Part shown: positions 16,443 to 24,798 of the stretch, piece after piece
Layout of the letters: every line of letters begins with the position of its first letter
Numbering within the stretch: position 1 is the first letter of the stretch
Assembly (NCBI GenBank): GCA_017407205.1
Contig: JAFQXA010000011.1
Location: 45,556 to 109,555, forward strand
Direction of reading: 5' to 3'
Length of the DNA: 64,000 bases
From: Clostridia bacterium
GTDB lineage: Bacteria > Bacillota > Clostridia > Christensenellales > CAG-138
The notes under the pieces: model-generated
Seen by the model: only the letters and a program-made list of their open reading frames with translations
What the model was told of the DNA's origin: nothing
Databases searched by the model: none
Program-made: the position numbers and the translations under genes

Positions 16443-16979
16443 ATGAAAGAAACCAGAAAAAGCATAAACAAAAAAACACATACAAGCTTTCGCATAACTA
16501 CATGGGCGTATACAGCTATAGTTACTGCCCTCGTGCTCGTTTTTACATATGCTGTCTGGTTTTCCTTCGCAGTTGTTTCAGATGACGGCATGATGCCCAC
16601 ATTAAAGTCGGGCGATGTTTTGCTTTGCAGCCGCCTTGAAAAGTATTTTGGCGGTATAAAGCGAGGGGACGTGCTTGTTTTTTATGATAATAACGGCAAC
16701 AAGGTTTTGGGCAGAGTTGTAGCCCTTGAAAACGAAACCGTTGAAATCCGTGACAATAAAACATATATAAACGGCATACTCTTTGATGAGGAAAGCTACT
16801 CCACGGGTACAATAAGCGATGTTGAAAAGATTACGGTGCCGGACGGGGTTGTTTTCATACTGCCCGATGACAGGAACTCGACACCGCTTCTTGACTTTAC
16901 TCTCATTCCCTTTGACAGTATCAAGGCAACGGCTGTCTTGCGTCTTTTCCCCTTTTCAAGGATAGGAGTTTTTGCATGA
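16443..16979 (+). CDS. Signal peptidase I-like protein lacking the catalytic dyad
   Basis: 178 aa, one membrane helix (about 22-42) and an S26-like external domain. Alignment by eye with the adjacent lepB product is clear (VSDDGMMPTLKSGD against VSGESMMNTLLDKE; VLGRVVALENETVEI against CVKRIIGLPGDTIEI). The catalytic Ser is replaced by Gly49 and the catalytic Lys by Gly90. Box E (GDNRN.S.DSR) is reduced to PDDRNSTPLLDF. It should therefore not cleave peptides but may still bind them or the membrane. It overlaps thiN by 4 bp, so it is translated as part of an intact operon and is not obviously a decaying gene. Confidence 0.85.
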   Translation: MKETRKSINKKTHTSFRITTWAYTAIVTALVLVFTYAVWFSFAVVSDDGMMPTLKSGDVLLCSRLEKYFGGIKRGDVLVFYDNNGNKVLGRVVALENETVEIRDNKTYINGILFDEESYSTGTISDVEKITVPDGVVFILPDDRNSTPLLDFTLIPFDSIKATAVLRLFPFSRIGVFA

Positions 16980-17626
16980 GTCACCGTTATTGTTGTATCG
17001 TGTGTGCAGGCACTTTTGATAAAAAAAGCTTTAGTCGCCCCGAAGGCTCATGTCTTTATGCCGCAGACGGCGGATTTAAATATCTTGAGGAATTAAACGA
17101 AGAACCCGACATGGTGTTGGGCGATTTTGATTCTTTAAATTACATACCCGAAATTGACGAAGAACGCATAATAAAGCTCCCCTGCGAAAAGGACGATACG
17201 GACACGCTCTATGCCGTAAAGCACGCCCTTTCTTTGGGTTATGACCGCTTTTTGATTTACGGAGCACTCGGCGGTGACCGCATTGACCACACGATAGCAA
17301 ACCTGCAAGTGCTTTCATACATTGCAAAGCATAACGCACAGGGCTTTATAATCAATGAAAACACCGTAATTACAGCTATCACAAACAAAAGCGTAAGCTT
17401 TAAAAATACTTCAAGCGGTATGATTTCAGTATTCGCCATGGGAAAAGATGCTCACGGTGTTACCATAAAAGGGCTGAAATATAACATTGAAAACGCTACG
17501 CTTACGCATGATGTGCCCATCGGCGTAAGCAATGAATTTATGGGCGAAAGTTCAGCAATATCCGTTCAGAACGGTACACTCACAATAGTATTTTCGGGAA
17601 AATATACGGACTTGATTGACTTATGA
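16976..17626 (+). CDS. thiN: Thiamine pyrophosphokinase
   Basis: 216 aa, normal length. It transfers pyrophosphate from ATP to thiamine to give thiamine diphosphate in the cytoplasm. Family landmarks are AADGG (about 26-30), VLGDFDSL, LPCEKDDTDTLYAV and GALGGDRIDHTIANLQ, in the expected order, with a C-terminal beta-sandwich region. Start overlaps the preceding stop by 4 bp and its own end overlaps the HAD gene by 4 bp. No thiamine riboswitch was seen upstream, and as a distal operon gene it probably follows the operon promoter. Confidence 0.93.
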   Translation: MSHRYCCIVCAGTFDKKSFSRPEGSCLYAADGGFKYLEELNEEPDMVLGDFDSLNYIPEIDEERIIKLPCEKDDTDTLYAVKHALSLGYDRFLIYGALGGDRIDHTIANLQVLSYIAKHNAQGFIINENTVITAITNKSVSFKNTSSGMISVFAMGKDAHGVTIKGLKYNIENATLTHDVPIGVSNEFMGESSAISVQNGTLTIVFSGKYTDLIDL

Positions 17627-18288
17627 TGAATTTTACAGATGATTTAAATAATAACCGCATTGACGGTGCAATATTTGACATGGACGGAACACTTATTGAC
17701 TCCATGCCTCGCTGGAAATATGTTGCCCGTGATTTTCTTGTAAGCTGCAACAAAACTCCTAAAGCTGACCTTGCCGAAAAAGTGCATCCTTTAAGCGTAA
17801 AGGCAGCCGCCAAGTACTTTCAAACAGATTATGATGTTAAACTTTCGGTTGAAGAAATAGTTGACGGAATACACAGGCAGATGGAGGACTATTATCTTCA
17901 TGAATTTGAGCTCAAACCCAAAACGGTTGAATTTTTGGAGCTGTTAAGGCAACACAACATAAAAATGTGCATAGCCACGGCAACCGACAGACGCCTGGCA
18001 ACCGCAGCTCTTGAACGAAACGGCATACTTCATTTTTTTGATGAAATATTCACCTGCGCAGAGCTTAACACTTCAAAGCGCGAGCCCAAAATATTTGAAG
18101 TAGCACTTGAGTTTTTAAAAACCGAAAAGAAACGCACATATGTTTTTGAGGATTCTTATTTTGCAATAGCCGCCGCAAAAAGTGTTCACTTCCCCGTCTT
18201 TGCAGTTTACGAAAAAACCGCCGAAGAATACTCGGAGCAAATAAAAGAGCTTGCCGACATCTACACATCGTTTGATAAGATAGTATAA
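17623..18288 (+). CDS. HAD-superfamily phosphatase, beta-phosphoglucomutase-like
   Basis: 221 aa. HAD motifs in order: DMDGTLIDS (motif I, nucleophile Asp near residue 20), ATATDR (motif II), the conserved Lys in KREPKIF and VFEDSYFAIAAA (motif IV). An alpha-helical cap lies between motifs I and II, as in subfamily I enzymes such as beta-phosphoglucomutase and phosphoglycolate phosphatase. The substrate cannot be told; a phosphosugar or a phosphorylated cofactor is plausible given thiN upstream. It overlaps thiN by 4 bp and is the last gene before a strong terminator. Confidence 0.88.
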   Translation: MMNFTDDLNNNRIDGAIFDMDGTLIDSMPRWKYVARDFLVSCNKTPKADLAEKVHPLSVKAAAKYFQTDYDVKLSVEEIVDGIHRQMEDYYLHEFELKPKTVEFLELLRQHNIKMCIATATDRRLATAALERNGILHFFDEIFTCAELNTSKREPKIFEVALEFLKTEKKRTYVFEDSYFAIAAAKSVHFPVFAVYEKTAEEYSEQIKELADIYTSFDKIV

Positions 18289-18290
18289 CA

Positions 18291-18318
18291 AAAAAGCAGT
18301 CCTTGCGGACTGCTTTTT
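18291..18318. terminator. Bidirectional terminator ending the floA operon
   Basis: 12-bp stem AAAAAGCAGTCC (18291-18302)/GGACTGCTTTTT (18307-18318) with a 4-nt loop; A and T runs at both ends suit the convergent DUF1858 gene as well. Confidence 0.85.
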
Positions 18319-18330
18319 GTGGTTTACTTC

Positions 18331-18531
18331 TTATTTGCTTGCGAGATATTCATTGATTTCGTCAACAAGAACATCAACGTCGATGCCGTGTACCATGCAG
18401 GCCTGTTCGAGGCTTTCACCGCTTGCCATTGCACAGCCGAGGCAATGCATACCGCTGTTCTGCAAGATTTCTGCAGTACCGCGGTCTGTGTTGAGTATCT
18501 CCAAGATTGTCATACCCTTGTTAATTTCCAT
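18331..18531 (-). CDS. DUF1858 redox-disulfide protein
   Basis: 66 aa covering the whole DUF1858 pattern: KGMTILEILNTDRGTAEIL, then GMHCLGCAMASGESLEQACMVHGID. The CxxC pair and the third Cys are those of the hybrid-cluster-protein-associated redox disulfide domain. As a free-standing protein its role is unknown; redox or iron-sulfur chemistry in anaerobes is the usual suggestion. AGGAGG precedes the start at 8-9 nt. Confidence 0.9.
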   Translation of the reverse strand: MEINKGMTILEILNTDRGTAEILQNSGMHCLGCAMASGESLEQACMVHGIDVDVLVDEINEYLASK

Positions 18532-18568
18532 TTCTGTTTCCTCCTGAATTTATTTATAATTTTTATTA

Positions 18569-18964
18569 TCAGCTTCTTGTTTCAAACTTATTACCGCATT
18601 TTGTGCAGGTAACCCTTATCTTACCCTTGCCCTTTGGAACTCGTAGTTTCTGGAGGCAGCGCGGGCAGGTGTAGTATCTGTACTTGCTCTTTTCCTTAAG
18701 ATTGAGGAATTTTGCACGCACTCCCCACCACCATTGCTTAACAGAAGTTTCTGTCTTCAGATACCATTGAAGCTCCATGTGGCGTTTTGTATAGTTCTTT
18801 GAGAACATCCTGAACACCGTAAAAACTATAAGTGCTGTTGAAATGATTGAGAAAATATAGCTTGCCGTTACATCGGGTACCAGAACATTGATAACAGAAA
18901 CTGCGAGTGCTGAGAATATCATCGCAGTATTAAGTTTGTCGATACCGTAGCGTCCGTTAAACAT
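18569..18964 (-). CDS. Small membrane protein with C-terminal zinc ribbon
   Basis: 131 aa. Two adjacent membrane helices (about 13-52), a basic linker with a WWWG motif, then a zinc ribbon with CPRC and CTKC (about 98-128). The ribbon faces the cytoplasm if the basic residues do. No family name recognised. It starts 6 bp after the GH13 gene and may be the distal gene of the glycogen operon, though a functional link is not evident. Confidence 0.8.
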   Translation of the reverse strand: MFNGRYGIDKLNTAMIFSALAVSVINVLVPDVTASYIFSIISTALIVFTVFRMFSKNYTKRHMELQWYLKTETSVKQWWWGVRAKFLNLKEKSKYRYYTCPRCLQKLRVPKGKGKIRVTCTKCGNKFETRS

Positions 18965-18970
18965 AAAAAA

Positions 18971-20902
18971 TCATCTCTTTCCGACAAGTACCATAGCCGT
19001 CTGGGGTTCAAGCACAAGTCTTACTGTATTATTTTCAAGCGAAAAGCTTTTCTTTGTAAAAAGCTCCGTCATATTATCTGGCAGGAACATTTTATCGCTG
19101 TCGGGACCTTCCGTAAACCTGTCCGCCGATACTGAAACGCTCTGCTCCTCCTCGCTTCTGTTTACAAGCACGAGCACCGCTTCGTCATCACAAGTCCTCA
19201 GCATTGCAAAAACATCGTTCCTTACGGGAGCAAATGCCGTATTGCCCTTTTTAAGTGCTATTGATGCATTACGAAGTGCAGTAAGCGAATAAAACGCCCT
19301 GTAAATTTCCTCGTCCTTTTCACCGTCCCACGGGTACGGCTTTCTGTTAAACGGATCCGCCATACCAAGCATACCCACTTCATCGCCGTAGTATATGCAC
19401 GGCACACCGGGAAGTGTCAACAAAAGCGTTGCCGCCATCATCATGCGTTTTCTGCCCGTCTGAAGCTTTTCCTCGGTAAGTTCAAACTCCGCCTGCTCCT
19501 CCCTCGTCAAAGCATCCCTATGCGGTGCATCGCCAAGCGCTGTAAGCGCGCGAACAGTATCGTGAGAGCCAAGAATATTCATAACAGCATCGTAAAAAGG
19601 CTTGGGGTAATTTTCACGAAGCTTCATAAGGCTTGCACAGGTTGCCTGTGCATTTTTACGCATAAGCAGGAAATCGAATATCGCATCACGTGTGGGGTAT
19701 CCCATTACGCTGTCAAGCTCCCTGCCGTCAACATACTTACGCCTTGCACCAAAGCCCTGCTTGTTTGAAGCATCCTCCCAGACCTCGCCTAAAAGCACAC
19801 CGTCTTTATCATTCTTTTTAAGCCTGCGTCTTAAAAATGCTATAAAATCATCGGGAAGCTCGTCTGCCACATCAAGCCGCCAGGAGTTTATACCAAGGCT
19901 TGAATAGTGGTCGAGAACTTTGCCGACAAACTCAACGTATGACGGAGTCATCTCGTTTACTTCGGGCAATGTCTTAAAGCCCCACCATGCACGGTACTTT
20001 TCCGGATATTCCTCAAACTCGTACCAATCATAATAAGGCGATTCCTCGCTTTGGTACGCGCCTACATTTTCTCCGTAAGTGCCGTTTTTGTTAAAATAAA
20101 GGCTGTCCGAGCCGGTGTGTGAAAATACACCGTCGAGCATTATTTTAATGCCCATCTTGCCTGCATCTTTAACAAGTGCTTCAAGGTCGCTCTCGTCACC
20201 GAGTATCGGATCAATCTTCATATAGTTTGAAGTATTGTACCTGTGGAATGACGGAGACTCAAATATCGGATTTATATAAATGCAACCAATGCCGAGCTTT
20301 TTAAGGTAGGGAAGCTTCTCCCTTATGCCCTGAAGGTCTCCGCAGTAAAAATCGCAAGGGTCATAAAACTTTTCACCCTCAAGCGGAAGATAATGCACAT
20401 CCTCATTCCAACTTTCATGCACTATCGTGTTTCGCTGCATTTTTTCATGGTATACGGCTCTGTCAAGTCCGCCCCTTGTGTTGCCCCTGAAAAAGCGGTC
20501 GGGCATTATTTGGTAGACAATACTTTCGCGGAACCACTCGGGCGTTTCATAATCCTCGCCGTAAACCGTTATCTGGTAGGATGCAGGGGGGCATCCGAAA
20601 ATTCCGCCCTCGCCCGAGCCTTCACTGCTGCCGTAAAACGTTCTTGAGTTTTCGGTATCAAGTATGAAATAGTACCATACAAGCCCCTCTGTAAACGGAG
20701 CTATGAACTTAAACTCAACCATGTCGCCCTTGCGTTTTCCCGAAATCAAGGCTTCGCTGTCGTTTATCCATAACCTGAGCGTTGCTTTTACGCCTTGGTT
20801 GGGAACACGCAAATTAAGCGTTACTGTTTCACCCGTTTTTACCGCACCAAAGGGCGTTCTGTATTTTAAAAGTCGTGAGTTGTGGCATACGCCTGTCAAC
20901 AT
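18971..20902 (-). CDS. GH13 alpha-glycosidase, neopullulanase/cyclomaltodextrinase type
   Basis: 643 aa. An N-terminal beta-sandwich domain (about 1-130, CBM34-like) is followed by the alpha-amylase barrel. Catalytic motifs are complete: DGVFSHTG (region I), SWRLDVADELP with the nucleophile Asp (region II), LLGEVW with the acid/base Glu (region III) and ILGSHDT (region IV). The opening ESIVYQIMPDRF is typical of GH13_20 enzymes that cut maltodextrins or branched glucans. With the glycogen-synthesis genes upstream it probably trims or recycles alpha-glucan in the cytoplasm, since no signal peptide is visible. AAGGAG lies about 11 nt before the start. Confidence 0.9.
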   Translation of the reverse strand: MLTGVCHNSRLLKYRTPFGAVKTGETVTLNLRVPNQGVKATLRLWINDSEALISGKRKGDMVEFKFIAPFTEGLVWYYFILDTENSRTFYGSSEGSGEGGIFGCPPASYQITVYGEDYETPEWFRESIVYQIMPDRFFRGNTRGGLDRAVYHEKMQRNTIVHESWNEDVHYLPLEGEKFYDPCDFYCGDLQGIREKLPYLKKLGIGCIYINPIFESPSFHRYNTSNYMKIDPILGDESDLEALVKDAGKMGIKIMLDGVFSHTGSDSLYFNKNGTYGENVGAYQSEESPYYDWYEFEEYPEKYRAWWGFKTLPEVNEMTPSYVEFVGKVLDHYSSLGINSWRLDVADELPDDFIAFLRRRLKKNDKDGVLLGEVWEDASNKQGFGARRKYVDGRELDSVMGYPTRDAIFDFLLMRKNAQATCASLMKLRENYPKPFYDAVMNILGSHDTVRALTALGDAPHRDALTREEQAEFELTEEKLQTGRKRMMMAATLLLTLPGVPCIYYGDEVGMLGMADPFNRKPYPWDGEKDEEIYRAFYSLTALRNASIALKKGNTAFAPVRNDVFAMLRTCDDEAVLVLVNRSEEEQSVSVSADRFTEGPDSDKMFLPDNMTELFTKKSFSLENNTVRLVLEPQTAMVLVGKR

Positions 20903-20980
20903 TGTTTATTATACTCCTTAAATTCTCGACATAAAGCAAACAGCTACTTCTTTTTCAGCATATTCACTTTTGCGTCACTA

Positions 20981-22423
20981 TCATATGTTTTTATAAAGCT
21001 CAATATATTTCTGAGCAGATGTTTCCCAGCCGTAATCGGTATCAAGTGCACGCTTTACAAGCTCCTTAAACTGAGTGGGTCTGTCAAAGAAAATCTGCAA
21101 CCCTCTGTCAACTGCGCCTACCAAATCACGTGAGTCATAAAGCCTGAATGTAAAGCCCAAGCCCTCGCCCGTTATCATATTGTAGGGAGGTATGCTGTCA
21201 ACCAAACCGCCTGTTTCTCTTACAATGGGAACCGAGCCGTAGCGAAGTGCAAGCATCTGCGATAAACCGCAGGGCTCAAACGCCGAAGGCATCAGGAAGA
21301 AATCCGAGCCTGCATAAAATCTGTGTGCAAGTGCTTCGTTATATTCAAATCGCATTGCAATACGGCCTGGATACTTTGAAACTGCTCTCATGAAAACATC
21401 GCAGTAGCGTGCTTCACCGCTTCCCAATACCGCAAGCTGAACGGGACGCTTCATAAGCTCGTCTATTGCATACTCCACTATATCCATGCCCTTTTGCTCA
21501 GTCAGGCGTGTTACCATTGAAATTATAGCGGCATTGTCACCCTCCTGAGTCAAGCCAAGCTCCTGCCTCAAAGCACTTTTGCAAAGTGCCTTACCGCGCA
21601 TCGTCTTAAGCGGATACCTTGCAGGAATAGCCCTGTCCGTTCTCGGATTGTATACATCATTATCAATACCGTTTAGTATGCCGTGAAGTGTTTCGCCCCT
21701 TGCTCTTAAGAACTCGTCAAGCGTTTCGCCCATCTCGCCCGTCTGAATTTCTTTTGCGTATGTCGGGCTTACCGTTGAAACTGCGTCTGCAAAAACTATG
21801 CCTGCTTTGAGGAAGTTTACGTTTCCGTAGTATTCTACCTGATTGCGGTCAAACGCACATTCACCCAAGGACAAAAGCTCGTCCACAAAACCGCGTTCAA
21901 ACACGCCCTGGTATCTTAAATTATGAATTGTAAAGAGTGATTTTATTGAAGAATACTCTTTTTTATCCTTGTACTGGAGCTTTAAAAGTGCAACCGTCAT
22001 ACCCGTTTGCCAGTCATTGCAATGCAGTACATCCGGGAAAAAGTCAATATGGGGCATTGCTTCAAGTATTGCTTTTGAGAAGAAGCCAAAACGCTCCGCC
22101 TCATCGTTGCACGTACCGCCGTAGATATAATCCCTTGCAAAGTAGTATTCATTGTCTATGAAATAGAAGGGCACGCCCTTGTATTCATATGTTTCGATTC
22201 CGCAGTACTGATTTCTCCAACCTACATCAACGCGGAAATCGCATATTTTCTTGAGTTTGTTTTTATATTCGCTGTTCATTATACGATACTTGGGAAGTAT
22301 AACACGAACATCGACACCCGCTTTTTTGAGTGCAACAGGCAAAGTGCCCGCAACATCGGCCAAACCGCCCGTTTTAATGAACGGTTGTGCCTCCGAAGAA
22401 GCAATCAATATTTTTATAGCCAT
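20981..22423 (-). CDS. glgA: Glycogen synthase (ADP-glucose type)
   Basis: 480 aa, standard length for GT5 glycogen synthase, which elongates alpha-1,4-glucan from ADP-glucose. The N-terminal KTGGLADVAGTLP motif binds ADP-glucose, and the C-terminal domain has SAFEPCGLSQMLALRYG and VRETGGLVDS. A GT-B two-domain layout with HCNDWQTG between is visible. It is fourth in the order glgB-glgC-glgD-glgA and 30 bp downstream of glgD. AGAAGG lies before the ATG. Confidence 0.95.
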   Translation of the reverse strand: MAIKILIASSEAQPFIKTGGLADVAGTLPVALKKAGVDVRVILPKYRIMNSEYKNKLKKICDFRVDVGWRNQYCGIETYEYKGVPFYFIDNEYYFARDYIYGGTCNDEAERFGFFSKAILEAMPHIDFFPDVLHCNDWQTGMTVALLKLQYKDKKEYSSIKSLFTIHNLRYQGVFERGFVDELLSLGECAFDRNQVEYYGNVNFLKAGIVFADAVSTVSPTYAKEIQTGEMGETLDEFLRARGETLHGILNGIDNDVYNPRTDRAIPARYPLKTMRGKALCKSALRQELGLTQEGDNAAIISMVTRLTEQKGMDIVEYAIDELMKRPVQLAVLGSGEARYCDVFMRAVSKYPGRIAMRFEYNEALAHRFYAGSDFFLMPSAFEPCGLSQMLALRYGSVPIVRETGGLVDSIPPYNMITGEGLGFTFRLYDSRDLVGAVDRGLQIFFDRPTQFKELVKRALDTDYGWETSAQKYIELYKNI

Positions 22424-22453
22424 TTATTCTTACCTTCTTTATGTCTTTTATCT

Positions 22454-23578
22454 TTATATAGTTGAATTCTTGCGGATTATTACGGGGAATCCGTCATAGC
22501 CGGCAAGTCTTCTTCCCTGTCTTACCGTAACGCCCTTGTCCAATATTACATGGTCAAGCTCTGTTCCGCTTTCAATGCTGCAAGCCTGCATGATGATACA
22601 GCCCTTGATCTTTGTACCTTCGCCGATCTTTACACCGCGGAATATTATCGAGTCCTCAACCTCGCCCTCGATGGAGCAGCCGTCTGCAATAAGGCTGTTC
22701 TTTACCTTGGAATTTTTGCCGTAAACGGCAGGAACCTCGTCCTTAACCTTGGTATATATGGGATGCTCTGCACAGAAAAGGTCTTCCCTTATGTTCTTTT
22801 TGAGCATTTCCATATTGTGCTTATAATAGCAATCGAGTGAATTTATTCTTGCGACAAATCCGTCATAGCCCCAGCCGTAAACCTTGAGCGTATTGAACTT
22901 TTTCATCACTATGTCGCGTATAAAATCCATGGAATCGCGTGCTGCCGCTTCCTCAATCAGGTATTCAAGCAGTTCCTTTTCCATTACAAATACGTCACAG
23001 GCCTGGCAATCGCTTGTCGGTCTGTACGGATTATACTCAATATCCGTAACTCTGCCCTCATCATCGAGAGTCAATCGCATATCGTCATACTGATCGTCGG
23101 GATTGAAGTTCTTTACCCTGTTGTACATTATCGTTATATCAGCGCCCGTATTGATATGCTGTCTTAGCATATCGTCAAACGTGGTATTGAATACAGTATG
23201 GCTTCCCGTAAGTATTACATAACGCTGGGGACTTCTTCTTACATAGCCCATAACGCTTCTGTACGCATCAACAGTGCCCCTGTAAAGACCTGTATTTTCC
23301 TTTGAAAGGAAGGGCGGAAGTATGAAAAGACCGTCACGCTTTCTGTGCAAGTCCCACTCCTTACCGCTTCCCAAGTGGTCCATGAGTGAATGATAGTTCT
23401 TCTGTGCTATCAAGCCGACATTGCTTATTCCCGTGTTAACGAGATTACTCAATATAAAGTCTATGCAGCGGTATCTGCCGCCAATAGGCACAGCCGCAAC
23501 GGATCTTGAATTTGTAAGGTCACGAAGCTGCATGTTTTCTTCGCCCGTGTATATAAGGCCAAATACATTACCCAGCAT
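22454..23578 (-). CDS. glgD: Glucose-1-phosphate adenylyltransferase subunit GlgD
   Basis: 374 aa. It is related to GlgC but lacks the GlgC nucleotide-binding loop; its N-terminus reads GNVFGLIYTGEENMQLRDLTNSRSVAAVPIGGRYRCIDFILSN when read across several segments. The C-terminal left-handed beta-helix repeats are present (VKNSLIADGCSIEGEVEDS). In Firmicutes GlgD is the regulatory or modifying subunit that forms a hetero-oligomer with GlgC to make ADP-glucose. The start ATG shares one base with the glgC stop (TGATG), implying coupled translation and a fixed stoichiometry. Confidence 0.94.
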   Translation of the reverse strand: MLGNVFGLIYTGEENMQLRDLTNSRSVAAVPIGGRYRCIDFILSNLVNTGISNVGLIAQKNYHSLMDHLGSGKEWDLHRKRDGLFILPPFLSKENTGLYRGTVDAYRSVMGYVRRSPQRYVILTGSHTVFNTTFDDMLRQHINTGADITIMYNRVKNFNPDDQYDDMRLTLDDEGRVTDIEYNPYRPTSDCQACDVFVMEKELLEYLIEEAAARDSMDFIRDIVMKKFNTLKVYGWGYDGFVARINSLDCYYKHNMEMLKKNIREDLFCAEHPIYTKVKDEVPAVYGKNSKVKNSLIADGCSIEGEVEDSIIFRGVKIGEGTKIKGCIIMQACSIESGTELDHVILDKGVTVRQGRRLAGYDGFPVIIRKNSTI

Positions 23579-24798
23579 CAGTTGTCGCCTCCCTCTGTCT
23601 TAACTATCATACCAACAGGTATTCTTTTGTTTTCGGGAACTTTTTCATTGTTAGCAATGAGTGTTATATCGCCCGTAAGCTTTGTGTCATAATCGCCGTC
23701 AGCTTCTGTACGCTCGGCGCCTATAATTGCATTTTCGCCGACTATTGCGCCTTCGCCGATAATCGCTTTTTGAACCCTTGCGCCTTTCTTTACGAACGCA
23801 TTGGGCAGTATTATAGAATCCTTGACGCAGGCTCCCTCTTCAATGGTTGCGCCTGCAAAGACTACGCTGTGAATAACAGAGCCTTCGATTTCACAGCCCT
23901 CCGTGATTGACGAGCTTATAACCTGAGCCGTTTCGCCTATATAATGGGGAGGCATTATGGGGCTCTTGCAATAGATACGCCATTCCTTTTCATAAAGGTC
24001 GAGTACGGGTGGTGAGCTTATAAGGTCCATATTAGCTTCCCACAAGCTCTGTATGGTACCGACATCCTTCCAATAGCCCTCGAAATCGTAAGCATACATA
24101 CGCTTGCCGTCATTGAGCATTGACGGAATTATATTCTTGCCGAAGTCATTTTCGGAATTTTCATTCTTTGCATCCTTTTCAAGGTATTCCTTGAGTGCAG
24201 GATATGAGAATATATATATTCCCATTGAAGCCCTGTCGCTCTTGGGCTCTTTGGGTTTTTCTTCAAACTCGTAAATCTTTCCGTCCTCATCGGCATTCAT
24301 TATACCGAAACGGCTTGCCTCCTCCATGGGGACACGCAATACCGCAATGGTTGCATCGGCGTTTTTCTCGATGTGGTATTTGAGCATACTTGCATAGTTC
24401 ATCTTGTATATGTGGTCACCCGACAATATAAGCACATGGTCGGGATTATACTGCTCGATAAATGCAAGATTTTGATAAATCGCATTGGCAGTGCCCGAAT
24501 ACCACTGTCCCTGACTGCCCTTTACATAGGGCGGAAGAACATATACACCGCCTGAATTTCTGTCAAGGTCCCACGCTTGGCCACTTCCAAGGTATGAGTT
24601 TAACTGAAGCGGTTCATACTGCGTGAGCACGCCAACTGTATCTATGTCGGAATTGACACAATTTGAAAGCGGAAAATCTATAATGCGATACTTTCCTCCG
24701 AAAGGCACCGCAGGCTTTGCCATGTGGTTTGTCAGTACACCCAAACGGCTGCCCTGACCGCCTGCTAAAAGCATAGCCACAATTTTTTTCTTTCTCAT
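23578..24798 (-). CDS. glgC: Glucose-1-phosphate adenylyltransferase, catalytic subunit
   Basis: 406 aa, typical GlgC. It makes ADP-glucose and pyrophosphate from ATP and glucose-1-phosphate, the committed step of glycogen synthesis. The N-terminal [11 protein letters not shown] nucleotide loop, [11 protein letters not shown] (metal and sugar site) and [13 protein letters not shown] are present, followed by left-handed beta-helix repeats. It overlaps glgB by 4 bp (ATGA) upstream and glgD by one base downstream, so the three are co-translated. Confidence 0.96.
   Translation of the reverse strand: MRKKKIVAMLLAGGQGSRLGVLTNHMAKPAVPFGGKYRIIDFPLSNCVNSDIDTVGVLTQYEPLQLNSYLGSGQAWDLDRNSGGVYVLPPYVKGSQGQWYSGTANAIYQNLAFIEQYNPDHVLILSGDHIYKMNYASMLKYHIEKNADATIAVLRVPMEEASRFGIMNADEDGKIYEFEEKPKEPKSDRASMGIYIFSYPALKEYLEKDAKNENSENDFGKNIIPSMLNDGKRMYAYDFEGYWKDVGTIQSLWEANMDLISSPPVLDLYEKEWRIYCKSPIMPPHYIGETAQVISSSITEGCEIEGSVIHSVVFAGATIEEGACVKDSIILPNAFVKKGARVQKAIIGEGAIVGENAIIGAERTEADGDYDTKLTGDITLIANNEKVPENKRIPVGMIVKTEGGDN

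Noticed and set aside
16900..16990. Thiamine (TPP) riboswitch before thiN
   Set aside because: thiN overlaps the preceding gene; there is no leader in which such an element could fit.
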